Below are positions 38,724 through 48,798 of a DNA stretch of 64,000 nt, piece after piece (within the stretch, counting starts at the first letter, position 1; every line of letters begins with the position of its first letter). Origin of the DNA: Caballeronia hypogeia (GTDB lineage Bacteria; Pseudomonadota; Gammaproteobacteria; Burkholderiales; Burkholderiaceae); the NCBI RefSeq assembly GCF_001544875.2, contig NZ_FCOA02000010.1, positions 158,795 to 222,794 of the forward strand. The letters run 5' to 3'. The notes beneath the pieces were generated by a model. That model had not been told where the DNA came from. It made no database searches and worked only from the letters and a program-made list of their open reading frames with translations. Made by a program: the position numbers and the translations under genes.

Positions 38724-39179
38724 AACAGTGGTCCGGCAAGGGAAAGAGGAGCGACCCGGTGTCCGCGAAATCGGCCTGAAACCGGCTTCGGCCAGCATTT
38801 TCACCACGGTTTGCGCGTCGTTCGGCGCGTTCCCGCGTGTTCCTTTGGTGCATTGCGGAACTGAGTCATAATCAGTAAATTATAACTTTTCGGCTGCCGG
38901 GCTCGCTCGTGCGCCATCCGTTGCGCTCGCGTGCCGCCACAAGCCGCCTCCGACACGCAATCCGGTCCGCAACGCCCACGCTCTACCTGGCGCGGCGTCT
39001 ACAATGCATCGTTCGGCGCTCGGGAACGGGCGAACCGCCCCGGCGAACCGCTTTCAGGCTTCCCTCCGGGCTTCAAGCGCCTGGCCGCCCACTGCGCGCG
39101 GGACCGGCTGCCCGAACACCGTAAATACCGAGCCGCACCCGATCGATCTCAAAAACCACACAGACTCAGAGTGCCAGCC
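38724..39179. other. Divergent intergenic region Mth938 protein / alaA
   Basis: No gene is supported in these 456 bases. A local AT-rich stretch at 38866-38890 includes TATAAT on the minus strand (38884-38879), a good -10 for the Mth938 gene, without a matching -35. The alaA leader is long (about 250 bases or more) and GC-rich; no attenuator is obvious. Confidence 0.4.
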
Positions 39180-40418
39180 GTGAAACCGATTCTAAAATCC
39201 AACAAGCTGCAAAACGTCTGCTACGACATTCGCGGGCCCGTGCTCGAACACGCGAAGCGTCTCGAGGAAGAAGGCCATCGCATCATCAAGTTGAATATCG
39301 GCAATCTGGCGCCGTTCGGTTTCGAGGCCCCGGACGAGATCATTCAGGACATGATCCGCAATCTGCCGGGTTCGTCGGGGTATTCGGATTCGAAGGGTGT
39401 GTTCGCCGCGCGCAAGGCGATCATGCACTACACGCAGCAAAAGGGCGTCACGGGCGTCGAACTCGACGATATCTATATTGGCAACGGCGCGTCGGAACTC
39501 ATCGTCATGGCGATGCAGGCGCTCCTGAACGACGGCGACGAAGTGCTCCTGCCCGCGCCGGACTATCCGCTCTGGACGGCCGCGGTGAGCCTGTCCGCCG
39601 GCACGCCGCGCCATTATCTGTGTGACGAGAGCAACGGCTGGATGCCCGATCTCGACGACATCCGCGCGAAGATCACGCCGAACACGAAGGCGCTCGTCGT
39701 CATCAACCCGAACAACCCGACCGGTGCGCTGTACTCGGACGAACTGCTGCGCGATCTGATCGCAATCGCGCGCGAGCACGGCCTGATCATTTTCGCGGAC
39801 GAGGTCTACGACAAGATCATCTACGACGGCAAGACGCACACGTCGATGGGGGCGCTGTCCGAAGACGTCATCACGGTCACCTTCAACAGCCTCTCCAAGA
39901 GCTACCGTTCGTGCGGTTATCGCGCGGGCTGGATGGCCATTTCGGGCCTGATCGAGGAAAACCGCCGCCGCGCGAAGGATTATCTGGAAGGCCTGGGCAT
40001 TCTCGCCTCGATGCGGCTGTGCCCGAACGTGCCCGGCCAGTACGCGATCCAGACGGCGCTGGGCGGCTATCAGAGCATCAACGACCTGATCGTGCCGGGC
40101 GGGCGCCTGTTCAAGCAGCGCGAGCTCGCGTACGACATGCTGACGGCCATTCCGGGCGTCTCCTGTGTGAAGCCGCAGGCCGCGCTGTACATGTTTCCGA
40201 AGCTCGATCCGAAGATGTACCCGATCCAGGACGACCAGCAGTTCATTACGGACCTGCTGCTCGAGGAGCGGGTGCTGCTGGTGCAGGGCACGGGCTTCAA
40301 CTGGCCGACGCCGGATCATTTCCGCGTGGTCTTCCTGCCGAACGTCGACGATCTCGCGGATTCGATCAACCGCATCGCGCGTTTCCTCGACGGCTATCGC
40401 AAACGACATTCCGTTTAA
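39180..40418 (+). CDS. alaA: Alanine aminotransferase AlaA-type
   Basis: A 412-aa class I/II PLP aminotransferase. The N-terminal KSNKLQNVCYDIRGPVLEHA, the PDYPLWTAAVSLSAG segment and Schiff-base Lys in TFNSLSKSYRSCGYRAGWM match E. coli AlaA, the main glutamate-pyruvate transaminase. PNNPTGALYS and FADEVYDKIIYDG hold the cofactor, and RVVFLPN provides the arginine for the carboxylate. The start is a GTG at 39180, chosen because the family N-terminus begins there. It is followed 24 bases later by hom, an order common in beta-proteobacteria. Confidence 0.94.
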   Translation: MKPILKSNKLQNVCYDIRGPVLEHAKRLEEEGHRIIKLNIGNLAPFGFEAPDEIIQDMIRNLPGSSGYSDSKGVFAARKAIMHYTQQKGVTGVELDDIYIGNGASELIVMAMQALLNDGDEVLLPAPDYPLWTAAVSLSAGTPRHYLCDESNGWMPDLDDIRAKITPNTKALVVINPNNPTGALYSDELLRDLIAIAREHGLIIFADEVYDKIIYDGKTHTSMGALSEDVITVTFNSLSKSYRSCGYRAGWMAISGLIEENRRRAKDYLEGLGILASMRLCPNVPGQYAIQTALGGYQSINDLIVPGGRLFKQRELAYDMLTAIPGVSCVKPQAALYMFPKLDPKMYPIQDDQQFITDLLLEERVLLVQGTGFNWPTPDHFRVVFLPNVDDLADSINRIARFLDGYRKRHSV

Positions 40419-40442
40419 TTTCTCTTTTAAGACTCGCGCTGC

Positions 40443-41765
40443 ATGGAACCGATCAAAGTAGGACTCTTGGGCTTCGGCACGGTCGGCAGCGGCACCTTCA
40501 CGGTGCTGCGCCGTAACCAGGAAGAAATCAAACGTCGCGCGGGCCGCGGCATCGAAATCGCGCGCGTCGCGGTGCGCACGCCGGCGAAGGCTCAGGCCGC
40601 CGCCGCCGAAGGCATCGCGGTGACGGACGACTTTGGCGCGGTCGTCGATGACCCGTCGATTTCCATCGTGTGCGAAATGATCGGCGGCACGGGCGTCGCG
40701 CGCGAACTCGTGCTGCGCGCGATCGCGAACGGCAAGCATGTCGTGACGGCCAACAAGGCGCTGCTCGCGGTGCACGGCACGGAGATTTTCGAAGCCGCGC
40801 GCGCCAAGGGCGTGATGGTCGCGTTCGAAGCGGCGGTGGCGGGCGGCATTCCGATCATCAAGGCACTGCGCGAGGGGCTGACGGCGAACCGCATCGAGTA
40901 CATCGCCGGCATCATCAACGGCACGACGAACTACATTCTTTCGGAAATGCGCGACCGCGGGCTCGACTTCGCGACCGCGCTGAAGGCCGCGCAGGAGCTG
41001 GGCTACGCCGAAGCCGATCCGACCTTCGACATCGAAGGCGTCGACGCCGCGCACAAGGTCACGATCATGAGCGCGATCGCGTTCGGCGTGCCGGTGCAGT
41101 TCGAGCGCGCGTATGTGGAAGGCATCAGCAAGCTGGCGGCCATCGACATCAAATACGCCGGGGATCTCGGTTATCGCATCAAGCTGCTCGGCATCGCGCG
41201 CCGCTCGGACAAGGGCATCGAGCTGCGCACGCATCCGACGCTGATTCCGGCCAAGCGTCTGCTCGCGAACGTGGAAGGCGCGATGAACGCGGTCGTCGTG
41301 CACGGCGATGCGGTCGGCACGACGCTGTACTACGGCAAGGGTGCCGGCGCGGAGCCGACCGCTTCCGCCGTGGTCGCCGATCTCGTCGACGTGACGCGCC
41401 TGCATACGGCCGATCCGGAGCATCGCGTGCCGCATCTGGCGTTCCAGCCGGACAGCCTCTCCAACACGCCGATCCTGCCGATCGACGAAGTGACGAGCGG
41501 CTATTACCTGCGCCTGCGCGTCGCCGACGTGACGGGCGTGCTGGCGAACATCACGCGCATTCTGGCGGACAAGGCCATTTCCATCGACGCCTTGCTGCAG
41601 AAGGAGTCGGAGGAAGTGGACGGCGCGAACAAGGGCGAGACGGACATCATCCTCATCACGCACGAGACGCTTGAGAAGAACGTGAATGCGGCGATCGTGG
41701 AGATCGAGGCGTTGTCGACGGTCGTCTCGAAGGTGACGAAGCTGCGCATGGAAGCGCTGAACTGA
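40443..41765 (+). CDS. hom: Homoserine dehydrogenase
   Basis: A 440-aa monofunctional homoserine dehydrogenase: aspartate semialdehyde to homoserine, a branch point for threonine and methionine. The nucleotide motif GLLGFGTVGSGTF is at residues 8-20. GIINGTTNYILSEM and GYAEADPTFDIEGVDAAHK hold the substrate and catalytic lysine. A C-terminal ACT domain (LRLRVADVTGVLANITRIL, about residues 355-435) allows threonine feedback control. No aspartokinase domain is present. thrC follows 13 bases later. Confidence 0.97.
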   Translation: MEPIKVGLLGFGTVGSGTFTVLRRNQEEIKRRAGRGIEIARVAVRTPAKAQAAAAEGIAVTDDFGAVVDDPSISIVCEMIGGTGVARELVLRAIANGKHVVTANKALLAVHGTEIFEAARAKGVMVAFEAAVAGGIPIIKALREGLTANRIEYIAGIINGTTNYILSEMRDRGLDFATALKAAQELGYAEADPTFDIEGVDAAHKVTIMSAIAFGVPVQFERAYVEGISKLAAIDIKYAGDLGYRIKLLGIARRSDKGIELRTHPTLIPAKRLLANVEGAMNAVVVHGDAVGTTLYYGKGAGAEPTASAVVADLVDVTRLHTADPEHRVPHLAFQPDSLSNTPILPIDEVTSGYYLRLRVADVTGVLANITRILADKAISIDALLQKESEEVDGANKGETDIILITHETLEKNVNAAIVEIEALSTVVSKVTKLRMEALN

Positions 41766-41778
41766 TCAGGTACGTGAC

Positions 41779-43224
41779 ATGAATTACATCTCGACGCGCG
41801 GCGCCGGCACCAACGAGCGCCACACGTTTTCCGACATCCTGCTGGGCGGCCTCGCGAAGGACGGCGGGCTGTATCTGCCGAACGAGTATCCGCAAGTCGG
41901 CGCCGACGAACTCGCGCGCTGGCGCACGCAGTCGTACGCGGATCTGGCGTTCGAAGTGCTGTCGAAATTCAGCGACGACATTCCCGCCGACGACCTGCGC
42001 TCGCTCACGCGCAAGACCTACACCGCGCAGGTGTACAGCAACGTGCGCCATGAAGAGAGCGCGGTGCAGATCACGCCGCTCAAGACGCTCGGCGAGGAGA
42101 ACGGCACGACGATCTCGCTGCTGGAACTCTCGAACGGCCCGACGCTCGCCTTCAAGGACATGGCGATGCAACTGCTCGGCAACCTGTTCGAGTACGCGCT
42201 GGCCAAGCACGGCGAGACGCTGAACATTCTCGGCGCGACCTCGGGCGACACCGGCAGCGCCGCCGAATACGCGATGCGCGGCAAGACCGGCGTGCGCGTG
42301 TTCATGCTCTCGCCGCACAAGAAGATGAGCGCGTTCCAGACGGCGCAGATGTTCTCGCTTCAGGACCCGAACATCTTCAACCTGGCCGTCGAAGGCAATT
42401 TCGACAACTGCCAGGACATCGTGAAGGCTGTGTCGAACGATCACGCCTACAAGGCGAAGCACAAGATCGGCACGGTGAATTCGATCAACTGGGCGCGTGT
42501 GGTCGCGCAAGTCGTGTACTACTTCAAGGGCTATTTCGCCGCGACGAAGAGCAACGACGAGCGCGTGTCGTTCACGGTGCCGTCGGGCAACTTCGGCAAT
42601 GTGTGTGCGGGACATATCGCGCGCATGATGGGTTTGCCGATCGATCAGCTCGTCGTCGCGACGAACGAGAACGACGTGCTCGACGAGTTCTTCAAGACTG
42701 GCGTGTATCGCGTGCGCGGCGCGGCGGAGACGTATCACACGACCAGCCCGAGCATGGATATCTCGAAGGCGTCGAACTTCGAGCGTTTCGTGTACGACCT
42801 GCTCGGGCGCGATCCGGCGCGCGTGCTGCAACTGTTCCGCGACGTGGAAGAGAAGGGCGGCTTCGATCTCGCGGCGAGCGGCGATTTCGCGCGCGTCAAG
42901 CAGTTTGGCTTCGTCTCGGGCAAGAGCGGCCACGACGACCGCGTGAAGACGATTCGCGACGTGTTCGAGCGCTATCACACGATGATCGACACCCACACGG
43001 CCGACGGCGTGAAGGTCGCGCGCGAGAATCTGAAGCCCGGGGTGCCGATGATCGTTCTCGAAACCGCGCAGCCGATCAAGTTCGGCGAGACGATCCGCGA
43101 GGCGCTCAATCGTGAGCCGGAGCGTCCGGCGGCGTTCGCGGGACTTGAAAAACTGCCACAAAGGTTCGATATCGTGCCTGCGGATGCAGGCGTGGTGAAG
43201 GCGTTCATTGCCGAGCGCACCTGA
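41779..43224 (+). CDS. thrC: Threonine synthase
   Basis: A 481-aa PLP enzyme converting O-phosphohomoserine to threonine. It begins MNYISTRGAGTNERHTFSDI. The Schiff-base lysine is in PTLAFKDMAMQLLGN and the phosphate loop is ATSGDTGSAAEYA. VPSGNFGNVCAGHIARMMGL and the C-terminal ETAQPIKFGETI are conserved. It completes the alaA-hom-thrC cluster. Confidence 0.97.
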   Translation: MNYISTRGAGTNERHTFSDILLGGLAKDGGLYLPNEYPQVGADELARWRTQSYADLAFEVLSKFSDDIPADDLRSLTRKTYTAQVYSNVRHEESAVQITPLKTLGEENGTTISLLELSNGPTLAFKDMAMQLLGNLFEYALAKHGETLNILGATSGDTGSAAEYAMRGKTGVRVFMLSPHKKMSAFQTAQMFSLQDPNIFNLAVEGNFDNCQDIVKAVSNDHAYKAKHKIGTVNSINWARVVAQVVYYFKGYFAATKSNDERVSFTVPSGNFGNVCAGHIARMMGLPIDQLVVATNENDVLDEFFKTGVYRVRGAAETYHTTSPSMDISKASNFERFVYDLLGRDPARVLQLFRDVEEKGGFDLAASGDFARVKQFGFVSGKSGHDDRVKTIRDVFERYHTMIDTHTADGVKVARENLKPGVPMIVLETAQPIKFGETIREALNREPERPAAFAGLEKLPQRFDIVPADAGVVKAFIAERT

Positions 43225-43272
43225 CATAAAGGGGCGCATCCGCCTCGTGCGGACTGTTTGCGAAGACGCACG

Positions 43273-43303
43273 GGGCGCGGCCACATGGGCCGCGCCCTTT
43301 TTT
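43273..43303 (+). terminator. Rho-independent terminator after thrC
   Basis: A 10-base GC stem (43273-43282 with 43288-43297) has a 5-base loop and six Ts. It closes the alaA-hom-thrC transcript. Confidence 0.9.
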
Positions 43304-43410
43304 CTTCGGCAGGCGTGAGAGGCGGGCGCAGCGCCCGAATCGCATTAAAGCCCGCCAAAAGCTGTTAAAATCTTAGGTTTTTCGTCGTACCCCAATCAAA
43401 AGGACGCGCC

Positions 43411-45003
43411 GTGCTGTCTACCGCCAATATCACCATGCAATTCGGGCCCAAGCCCCTCTTCGAGAACATCTCGGTCAAGTTCGGCGAAGGAAACCGCTAT
43501 GGCTTGATCGGCGCCAACGGCTGCGGCAAGTCGACGTTCATGAAGATCCTCGGCGGCGATCTGGAGCCGTCCGCGGGCAACGTGATGCTCGAGCCGAACG
43601 TCCGTCTCGGCAAGCTGCGTCAGGACCAGTTCGCATATGAAGATATGCGCGTGCTCGACGTCGTCATGATGGGCCACACCGAAATGTGGGCCGCGATGAC
43701 CGAGCGCGACGCGATCTACGCGAACCCCGACGCCACCGACGACGACTACATGCGCGCGGCCGATCTCGAAGCCAAGTTCGCCGAATACGACGGCTACACG
43801 GCCGAAGCGCGCGCGGGCGAGCTGCTGCTCGGCATCGGCATCGACATCAACGATCACAACGGCCCGATGAGCAACGTGGCGCCCGGCTGGAAGCTGCGCG
43901 TGCTGCTCGCGCAGGCGCTGTTCTCGAAGCCCGACGTGCTCTTGCTCGACGAGCCGACCAACAACCTCGACATCAACTCGATCCGCTGGCTGGAAGACGT
44001 GCTCAACCAGTACAACTCGACGATGATCATCATCTCGCACGATCGGCACTTCCTGAACCAGGTCTGCACGCACATGGCGGACATGGACTACGGCACGCTC
44101 AAGGTCTGGCCGGGCAACTACGACGACTATATGCTCGCGTCCACGCAGGCGCGCGAGCGTCAGCAGGCCGCGAACCAGAAGGCGAAGGAGCGCGTCGCCG
44201 ACCTGCAGGACTTCGTGCGCCGCTTCTCGGCGAACAAGTCGAAGGCGCGCCAGGCCACCAGCCGTCTCAAGATGATCGACAAGATCAAGATCGAGGAATT
44301 CAAGCCGTCGTCGCGTCAGAACCCGTTCATCCGCTTCGAGTACGAGAAGAAGCTGCACAACATCGCGGTGGTCGCGGAGGACATCACGAAGAAGTACGAC
44401 CGCACGATCTTCCAGAACTTCAGCATCAGCGTGCAGCCGGGCGAGCGCATCGCGATCATCGGCGAGAACGGCGCGGGCAAGACCACGCTGCTCAAGTCGC
44501 TCAAGGGCGCGCTGGACCTCGATCACGGCACGGTGAAGTGGGCGGAGAACGCGAACGTCGGCTACATGCCGCAAGACACGTACGAAGAGTTTCCGAAGGA
44601 AGAGACGCTGACCGAGTGGATCGACCAGTACCGTAAAGAAGGCGACGACGAGCAGATGATGCGCGGCACGCTCGGCCGTCTGCTGTTCAACGCGGACGAC
44701 ATCAAGAAGAACGTGAAGGTGCTGTCGGGCGGTGAGAAGGGCCGCATGATCTGGGGCAAGCTGATGCTCGGCCGCCACAACGTGCTGCTGATGGACGAGC
44801 CGACCAACCACATGGACATGGAGTCGATCGAGTCGCTGCAGATCGCGCTGGAGAAGTTCGAAGGCACGCTGATCTTCGTTTCGCACGACCGCGAGTTCGT
44901 GAGCGGTCTGGCGGATCGCATCATCGAAGTGAAGACCAATGGTACGCTGCGCGATTTCGGCGGCAACTACGAGGATTTTCTGTCGAGCCAGGGCATTCAG
45001 TAA
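43411..45003 (+). CDS. ybiT: ABC-F family ATPase YbiT
   Basis: A 530-aa ABC-F protein with no membrane segments, the same length as E. coli YbiT. Two ATPase domains have Walker A motifs GANGCGKST and GENGAGKTT, signatures [15 protein letters not shown] (degenerate) and LSGGEKGRM, and Walker [12 protein letters not shown] and [11 protein letters not shown]. The linker [16 protein letters not shown] lies between. ABC-F proteins act on ribosomes, helping to resolve stalls. The start is a GTG at 43411 with AAGGA upstream. It is a single gene with its own terminator. Confidence 0.95.
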   Translation: MLSTANITMQFGPKPLFENISVKFGEGNRYGLIGANGCGKSTFMKILGGDLEPSAGNVMLEPNVRLGKLRQDQFAYEDMRVLDVVMMGHTEMWAAMTERDAIYANPDATDDDYMRAADLEAKFAEYDGYTAEARAGELLLGIGIDINDHNGPMSNVAPGWKLRVLLAQALFSKPDVLLLDEPTNNLDINSIRWLEDVLNQYNSTMIIISHDRHFLNQVCTHMADMDYGTLKVWPGNYDDYMLASTQARERQQAANQKAKERVADLQDFVRRFSANKSKARQATSRLKMIDKIKIEEFKPSSRQNPFIRFEYEKKLHNIAVVAEDITKKYDRTIFQNFSISVQPGERIAIIGENGAGKTTLLKSLKGALDLDHGTVKWAENANVGYMPQDTYEEFPKEETLTEWIDQYRKEGDDEQMMRGTLGRLLFNADDIKKNVKVLSGGEKGRMIWGKLMLGRHNVLLMDEPTNHMDMESIESLQIALEKFEGTLIFVSHDREFVSGLADRIIEVKTNGTLRDFGGNYEDFLSSQGIQ

Positions 45004-45029
45004 GTTCAGCGCCGTCAGCCGCAGAATCG

Positions 45030-45057
45030 AAAAAAGCCGCACACGCGGCTTTTTTTT
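45030..45057 (+). terminator. Rho-independent terminator after ybiT
   Basis: AAAAAGCCGC (45031-45040) pairs with GCGGCTTTTT after a 4-base loop, and the T-run continues to 45057. The A-rich left arm means it may also act on the convergent DUF1289 gene. Confidence 0.92.
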
Positions 45058-45214
45058 CGTCTGTATGCGCCGGTTTTGTTGTGTCAGGAAACCGGCAACC
45101 CCGCATCAGCAGCCCATCCCGGGTTTCGCCATGGCGGAGGCGGATGACATCATTTCCGGGTCCGCCGGTCCCCATCTTATACGACGGAAGCATTCCGCAA
45201 GACGGCGCGAAAGT

Positions 45215-45418
45215 TCACAACCTGTCATTTCGGAACCGCATCGCCGTGCCTTCGCGCTTGATCCGCTCCCAGATCGCGCGCTTTTCCTCTTCGTTCAGAA
45301 ACACCCAGTTGGACACCTCGCCGGCCGTGCGGCCGCAGCCTTTGCAGACTTCGTCGAAGAGCGTGGAGCAAACGCCGATGCACGGGCTATCAGGCAGGTC
45401 GTGAAGATTCGAAGACAT
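45215..45418 (-). CDS. DUF1289 small Cys-rich protein
   Basis: A 67-aa protein of the DUF1289 family (YbdK/YdhL-like Fe-S or zinc proteins). The conserved motif is DSPCIGVCSTLFDEVCKGCGRT with four cysteines, followed by EVSNWVFLNEEEKRAIWERI. The cysteine spacing suggests metal binding. The start MSSNLHDLPDS at 45418 has GAGTGAG upstream; an in-frame ATG also exists at 45442. It converges with ybiT. Confidence 0.87.
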   Translation of the reverse strand: MSSNLHDLPDSPCIGVCSTLFDEVCKGCGRTAGEVSNWVFLNEEEKRAIWERIKREGTAMRFRNDRL

Positions 45419-45486
45419 TGGACTCACTCTTGACCGCGTCATTGCTAAAAAAGGGCGACAACACGGCGGAAAAATCGTAAAAAAAC

Positions 45487-46749
45487 TCAGCGCGCGATAC
45501 TGTAGCCTATCCGCGCGATCCAGTGATGTCGCTGGTTGTAGTCGAGGATGTCCTCACCATAACCGTTGAAATAACTGACGAACAGATAGCCGCCCCAGGC
45601 GCTGCCAATCAGCTTCGCGAGCGGATACGTCAGTTGCGATTCGACGCTGCCGTACCAGTGCTTCGTGCCTTTGCGCAAGGTCGTCGCGAGCTGCCAGCCA
45701 TCCGGGCTGCCGTACTTCACAAGAAAGTCCACATAGCCGCGATAATCCGCGATGTCCTCGTTGCCCGCCTTCGAAAGGTAGTAATAGAACTTCGGCGAGA
45801 GCGTCAGGTGATTGCCGTTCAGGTCGCCGAAATCCCACGTCGGGCGCACGAACGCGATGTTGATCGCGCGTGAATCGTCGCCGCTCTTGCCATTCGACTC
45901 GTGCCCGATGCCCGCCGCCACGCCCATGCGCGTGAACAGCGAACTCTTCCAGCCGGTGTCCTCCACGTAGTAGAACAACTGCGGCTGAAAGCTGATGTCG
46001 CGAAACGGCACGGACTCGGCCGAGAGATTCCAGATCGCCGTTTGCGTATAGCCGAAGTAGAGGTTGTCGAGAAAGCCGCGCGAGCGCGGATCGTCCGGCA
46101 GATGCAGCCGGTACTTGAAGCTGAACTGGAATTTCGCGAGGTTGTCGCCGTTCTTGCCATCGGCGAAATAGGACGGTTCGAAGGTCGAGAAGCGGCCCGA
46201 GAGCATGGTGTCGTTGGTCGACGCGGGCAAGGGCGCTGCGTTTGCCGCGGCGCTCGCGCTCGCGGCCTGCGCGGGCGTCGTCGCCTGCGTTTCTCGTTGT
46301 TCGGCCGCCGCAACCTGCAACTGCGTTTCGCCGCGATTGAGCGTGACCAGCATCGGCGACGCATCGAAGCCCACCGGGTCGATCTTGACCGTGCCGCGCG
46401 CCGCGTCGGGCCACGGCGCGGAGAAGCGCACGCGGCGATACTGGCCCGGCGCGAGCCGCAGACGATCGGGCACGGCGGGATCGCGCGCGAGAGTCAGCGG
46501 CGCTGGCGGCAGGTCGCCGTTGGTGAGATTCACGGTGAGTTGCTTCGGTACTTCGACAGCGAGGGGCTTTGCGTCGTCATCGGTGTAAAGCAGCGTCAGT
46601 TCGAGCGGTTGTGCGGCGGCGGCTTCCCGTGCGGGCTGAAGCACGGCGACCGTGGCGTGCGCGACGCCGGTCATGCAAAGCCCGGCGAGAAGAAGTGAGA
46701 TCGAACGAGGGGCGGATTTCAGAAAGCGCGGTCGTAAGCCGTGGGGCAT
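45487..46749 (-). CDS. pldA: Outer-membrane phospholipase A with N-terminal extension
   Basis: A 420-aa protein whose C-terminal part (from about residue 185) is the OMPLA beta barrel. The catalytic residues are His283, Ser285 and Asn297 in GIGHESNGKSGDDSRAINIA, with the same 14-residue His-Asn spacing as E. coli PldA (His142, Asn156). The signal peptide is near residues 12-32 (ISLLLAGLCMTGVAHA). Between lies an extra domain of about 120 residues with beta-strand-like sequence (LELTLLYTDDDAKPLAVEV to SPMLVTLNRGETQLQVAA), then an Ala/Thr linker. OMPLA hydrolyses phospholipids that reach the outer leaflet. Confidence 0.9.
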   Translation of the reverse strand: MPHGLRPRFLKSAPRSISLLLAGLCMTGVAHATVAVLQPAREAAAAQPLELTLLYTDDDAKPLAVEVPKQLTVNLTNGDLPPAPLTLARDPAVPDRLRLAPGQYRRVRFSAPWPDAARGTVKIDPVGFDASPMLVTLNRGETQLQVAAAEQRETQATTPAQAASASAAANAAPLPASTNDTMLSGRFSTFEPSYFADGKNGDNLAKFQFSFKYRLHLPDDPRSRGFLDNLYFGYTQTAIWNLSAESVPFRDISFQPQLFYYVEDTGWKSSLFTRMGVAAGIGHESNGKSGDDSRAINIAFVRPTWDFGDLNGNHLTLSPKFYYYLSKAGNEDIADYRGYVDFLVKYGSPDGWQLATTLRKGTKHWYGSVESQLTYPLAKLIGSAWGGYLFVSYFNGYGEDILDYNQRHHWIARIGYSIAR

Positions 46750-46881
46750 GTAGTTCGGTTCCAGTTCGAGCGGAGCGAGGGCGCGCGGATCGCGAGCCAG
46801 AAAGCTGTGGGAGCACGCGCCGGGCCAGCTTCCCGAAATAGATACGAAAGCGACTTGAAACCCGCCACCTGAAACCCGCGC

Positions 46882-48219
46882 TCAGGCCGCAAACGCCGCC
46901 TGCCACAACATCGCGCCGTTCAACGCGACGATCACGCCCGCGCAAGCCCAAGCCAGCGCGAGCGGCACGCGCGCGACGCGCCAGCGGCCCATCAGCCCGG
47001 CGTCCGAGGCGAAGCGCACAAGCGGAATCACCGCAAGCGGCAATTGCAGGCTCAGCACCACTTGGGTGGCGACCAGCAAGGCATTCGAGCCGTGCTGGCC
47101 GAAACTCGCGACAGCCATGAGCGCGGGACCGATCGCGAGGGCGCGTGTCACGAGCGCGCGCGCCCAGCGCGCCATTTTCAGGCGCAGAAAACCTTCCATC
47201 ACGGCCTGGCCGGCGAGCGTGCCGGTGACCGTCGCATTCAGGCCGCAGGCAAGCAGCGCCGCGGCGAACACCGCGCCCGCCCAATGACTGCCGACGAGCG
47301 GCGCGATCAGCCGGTGCGCGTCGGCGAGATCATCGACTTCCGTGTGGCCGTTCGCGTGGAACACCGAGGCCGCGACCACCAGCAGCGACGCGTTGACGAC
47401 GAACGCCAGCCCGAGCGACGAGAAAGTGTCGATGTTCACGCCGTGCAGCGCGCGTCGGATGGCCGCGTCGTCGCCGACGTTCGCGTGTTCCTTGACCAGC
47501 GCCGAGTGCAGATAGAGGTTGTGCGGCATGACCGTCGCGCCGAGGATGCCCGCCGCGAGCCACAGCATGCCGGCGTCACGCACCAGTTCGCGCGACGGCG
47601 CCATGCCGCGCAGGGCGTCGCCCCATGCGGGATGCGCGAGCGCCAGTTCGATCACGAAGCAAAGGCTCACGAACAGGATCAGCATCGTTACGGCGCATTG
47701 CAGAGGGCGTCTGCCGCGGCTTTGCAGCGCGAGCATGGCGAAGGTGGCGAAGGCGGAGATCAGCACGCCCGCCGTGAGCGAGAGGCCGAAGAGCATCTGC
47801 AGCGCCACGGCGCTGCCGACGACTTCGGCCACGTCGCATGCGATGATCGCGATCTCGCACGCGATCCACAGCATGAACGTCATGCGCCGGCTGTAACGCT
47901 CGCGACACAGTTGCGCGAGATCGCGTCCGGTCACCACGCCCACGCGCGAGGCGACCCATTGCAGCAACACGCCCATCAGACTCGCGAGCAAAACCACGCA
48001 CAGCATCGCGTAGCCGTAGCGCGCGCCGCTCGCGAGCGCCGTCGCCCAGTTGCCCGGGTCCATGTAGCCGACCGCGACGAGCGCTCCCGCGCCCGCGAAC
48101 GAATACCAGCGTCCGTGCGGGCGCGAAGTTCGCGTGCGCTCGTCGCCGTTTGCCACGGGCGCTTGCGCGTCGGAGTTCGCGGCGGACAACCGGGCGAGTG
48201 CGGACGGATTGGTGTTCAT
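46882..48219 (-). CDS. mntH: NRAMP divalent metal transporter (MntH-like)
   Basis: A 445-aa inner-membrane NRAMP transporter with about eleven helices. The metal site motifs are GYMDPGNWATALASG and VMPHNLYLHSALVK, and ALLACGLNATVTGTLAGQAVMEGF follows. It probably imports Mn(II) with protons. A hydrophilic N-terminus of about 35 residues precedes the first helix. The start at 48219 has GAGG ten bases upstream. No MntR or Fur box is evident upstream. It is divergent from potF. Confidence 0.9.
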   Translation of the reverse strand: MNTNPSALARLSAANSDAQAPVANGDERTRTSRPHGRWYSFAGAGALVAVGYMDPGNWATALASGARYGYAMLCVVLLASLMGVLLQWVASRVGVVTGRDLAQLCRERYSRRMTFMLWIACEIAIIACDVAEVVGSAVALQMLFGLSLTAGVLISAFATFAMLALQSRGRRPLQCAVTMLILFVSLCFVIELALAHPAWGDALRGMAPSRELVRDAGMLWLAAGILGATVMPHNLYLHSALVKEHANVGDDAAIRRALHGVNIDTFSSLGLAFVVNASLLVVAASVFHANGHTEVDDLADAHRLIAPLVGSHWAGAVFAAALLACGLNATVTGTLAGQAVMEGFLRLKMARWARALVTRALAIGPALMAVASFGQHGSNALLVATQVVLSLQLPLAVIPLVRFASDAGLMGRWRVARVPLALAWACAGVIVALNGAMLWQAAFAA

Positions 48220-48798
48220 GCGATAGCAGCCTCGAATAGCGGAGTAACGGCGGCGTCGTGCCTGTAGCACGAACATGCAGCAGCGTGCGTTGCCGGTTCA
48301 GGACGCGCCGCGACGGCGGCGCACGGCGAATTGGCTCGCAACAACTGTTCCGCTGGCTATTCGTTGGCTCGGCGCGAAGGTGGCGAACGCGCTCGCGACG
48401 CTCGTCCGAAAGCATGGACGGCGGCGCGCGGCGGCATCCCGGCGACCGATCACGAATAATGACATTGCATTGGCCTTACACGGCGTCGCGCCACTTTGAC
48501 GAGTGTGGTTTTATCAGGTGCCGCAGCAGCCGATTAGGGGCTAAAATGCGCCGTCTTTGCGCCTGCCGCCGAGCCCCCGAAAACCTTGGGGAAGCGCGCA
48601 CAGCAAGACTGCGGGGCCGCAATGCGCCAGGGCCTGTCCATTTTGCGCGACAGGCGGCGCATTAATTTTTGTCGCACTTGCGTTTAATGGTAGTTTTCGG
48701 GGTTTTAAAGGGAGTCGCGGGCCACAAACGGGCGTCAGGCCGTACGCCGGGTCCGCGCGGCACGACGCCGTGACAAGTCGGAACAAGGGAGAATCGAG
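48220..48798. other. Divergent intergenic region mntH / potF with structured leader
   Basis: No gene is supported in these 579 bases. A -10-like TAAAAT lies at 48542-48547. A long hairpin with a following T-run sits at 48621-48670 on the plus strand (separate entry). The potF ribosome site AAGGGAG at 48784-48790 is near the end. Confidence 0.45.
48621..48670 (+). terminator. Terminator-like hairpin in the potF leader
   Basis: Outer arms AATGCGCC (48621-48628) and GGCGCATT (48656-48663) are perfect. Inner arms GCCTGTC (48632-48638) and GACAGGC (48649-48655) are perfect with a 10-base loop. TTTTT follows at 48666-48670. It could be an attenuator of potF or the end of a small RNA. Confidence 0.5.

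Noticed and set aside
39192..41663. 823-codon open frame opposite alaA and hom
   Set aside because: Covers parts of two well-supported genes on the other strand and has no recognisable domain.
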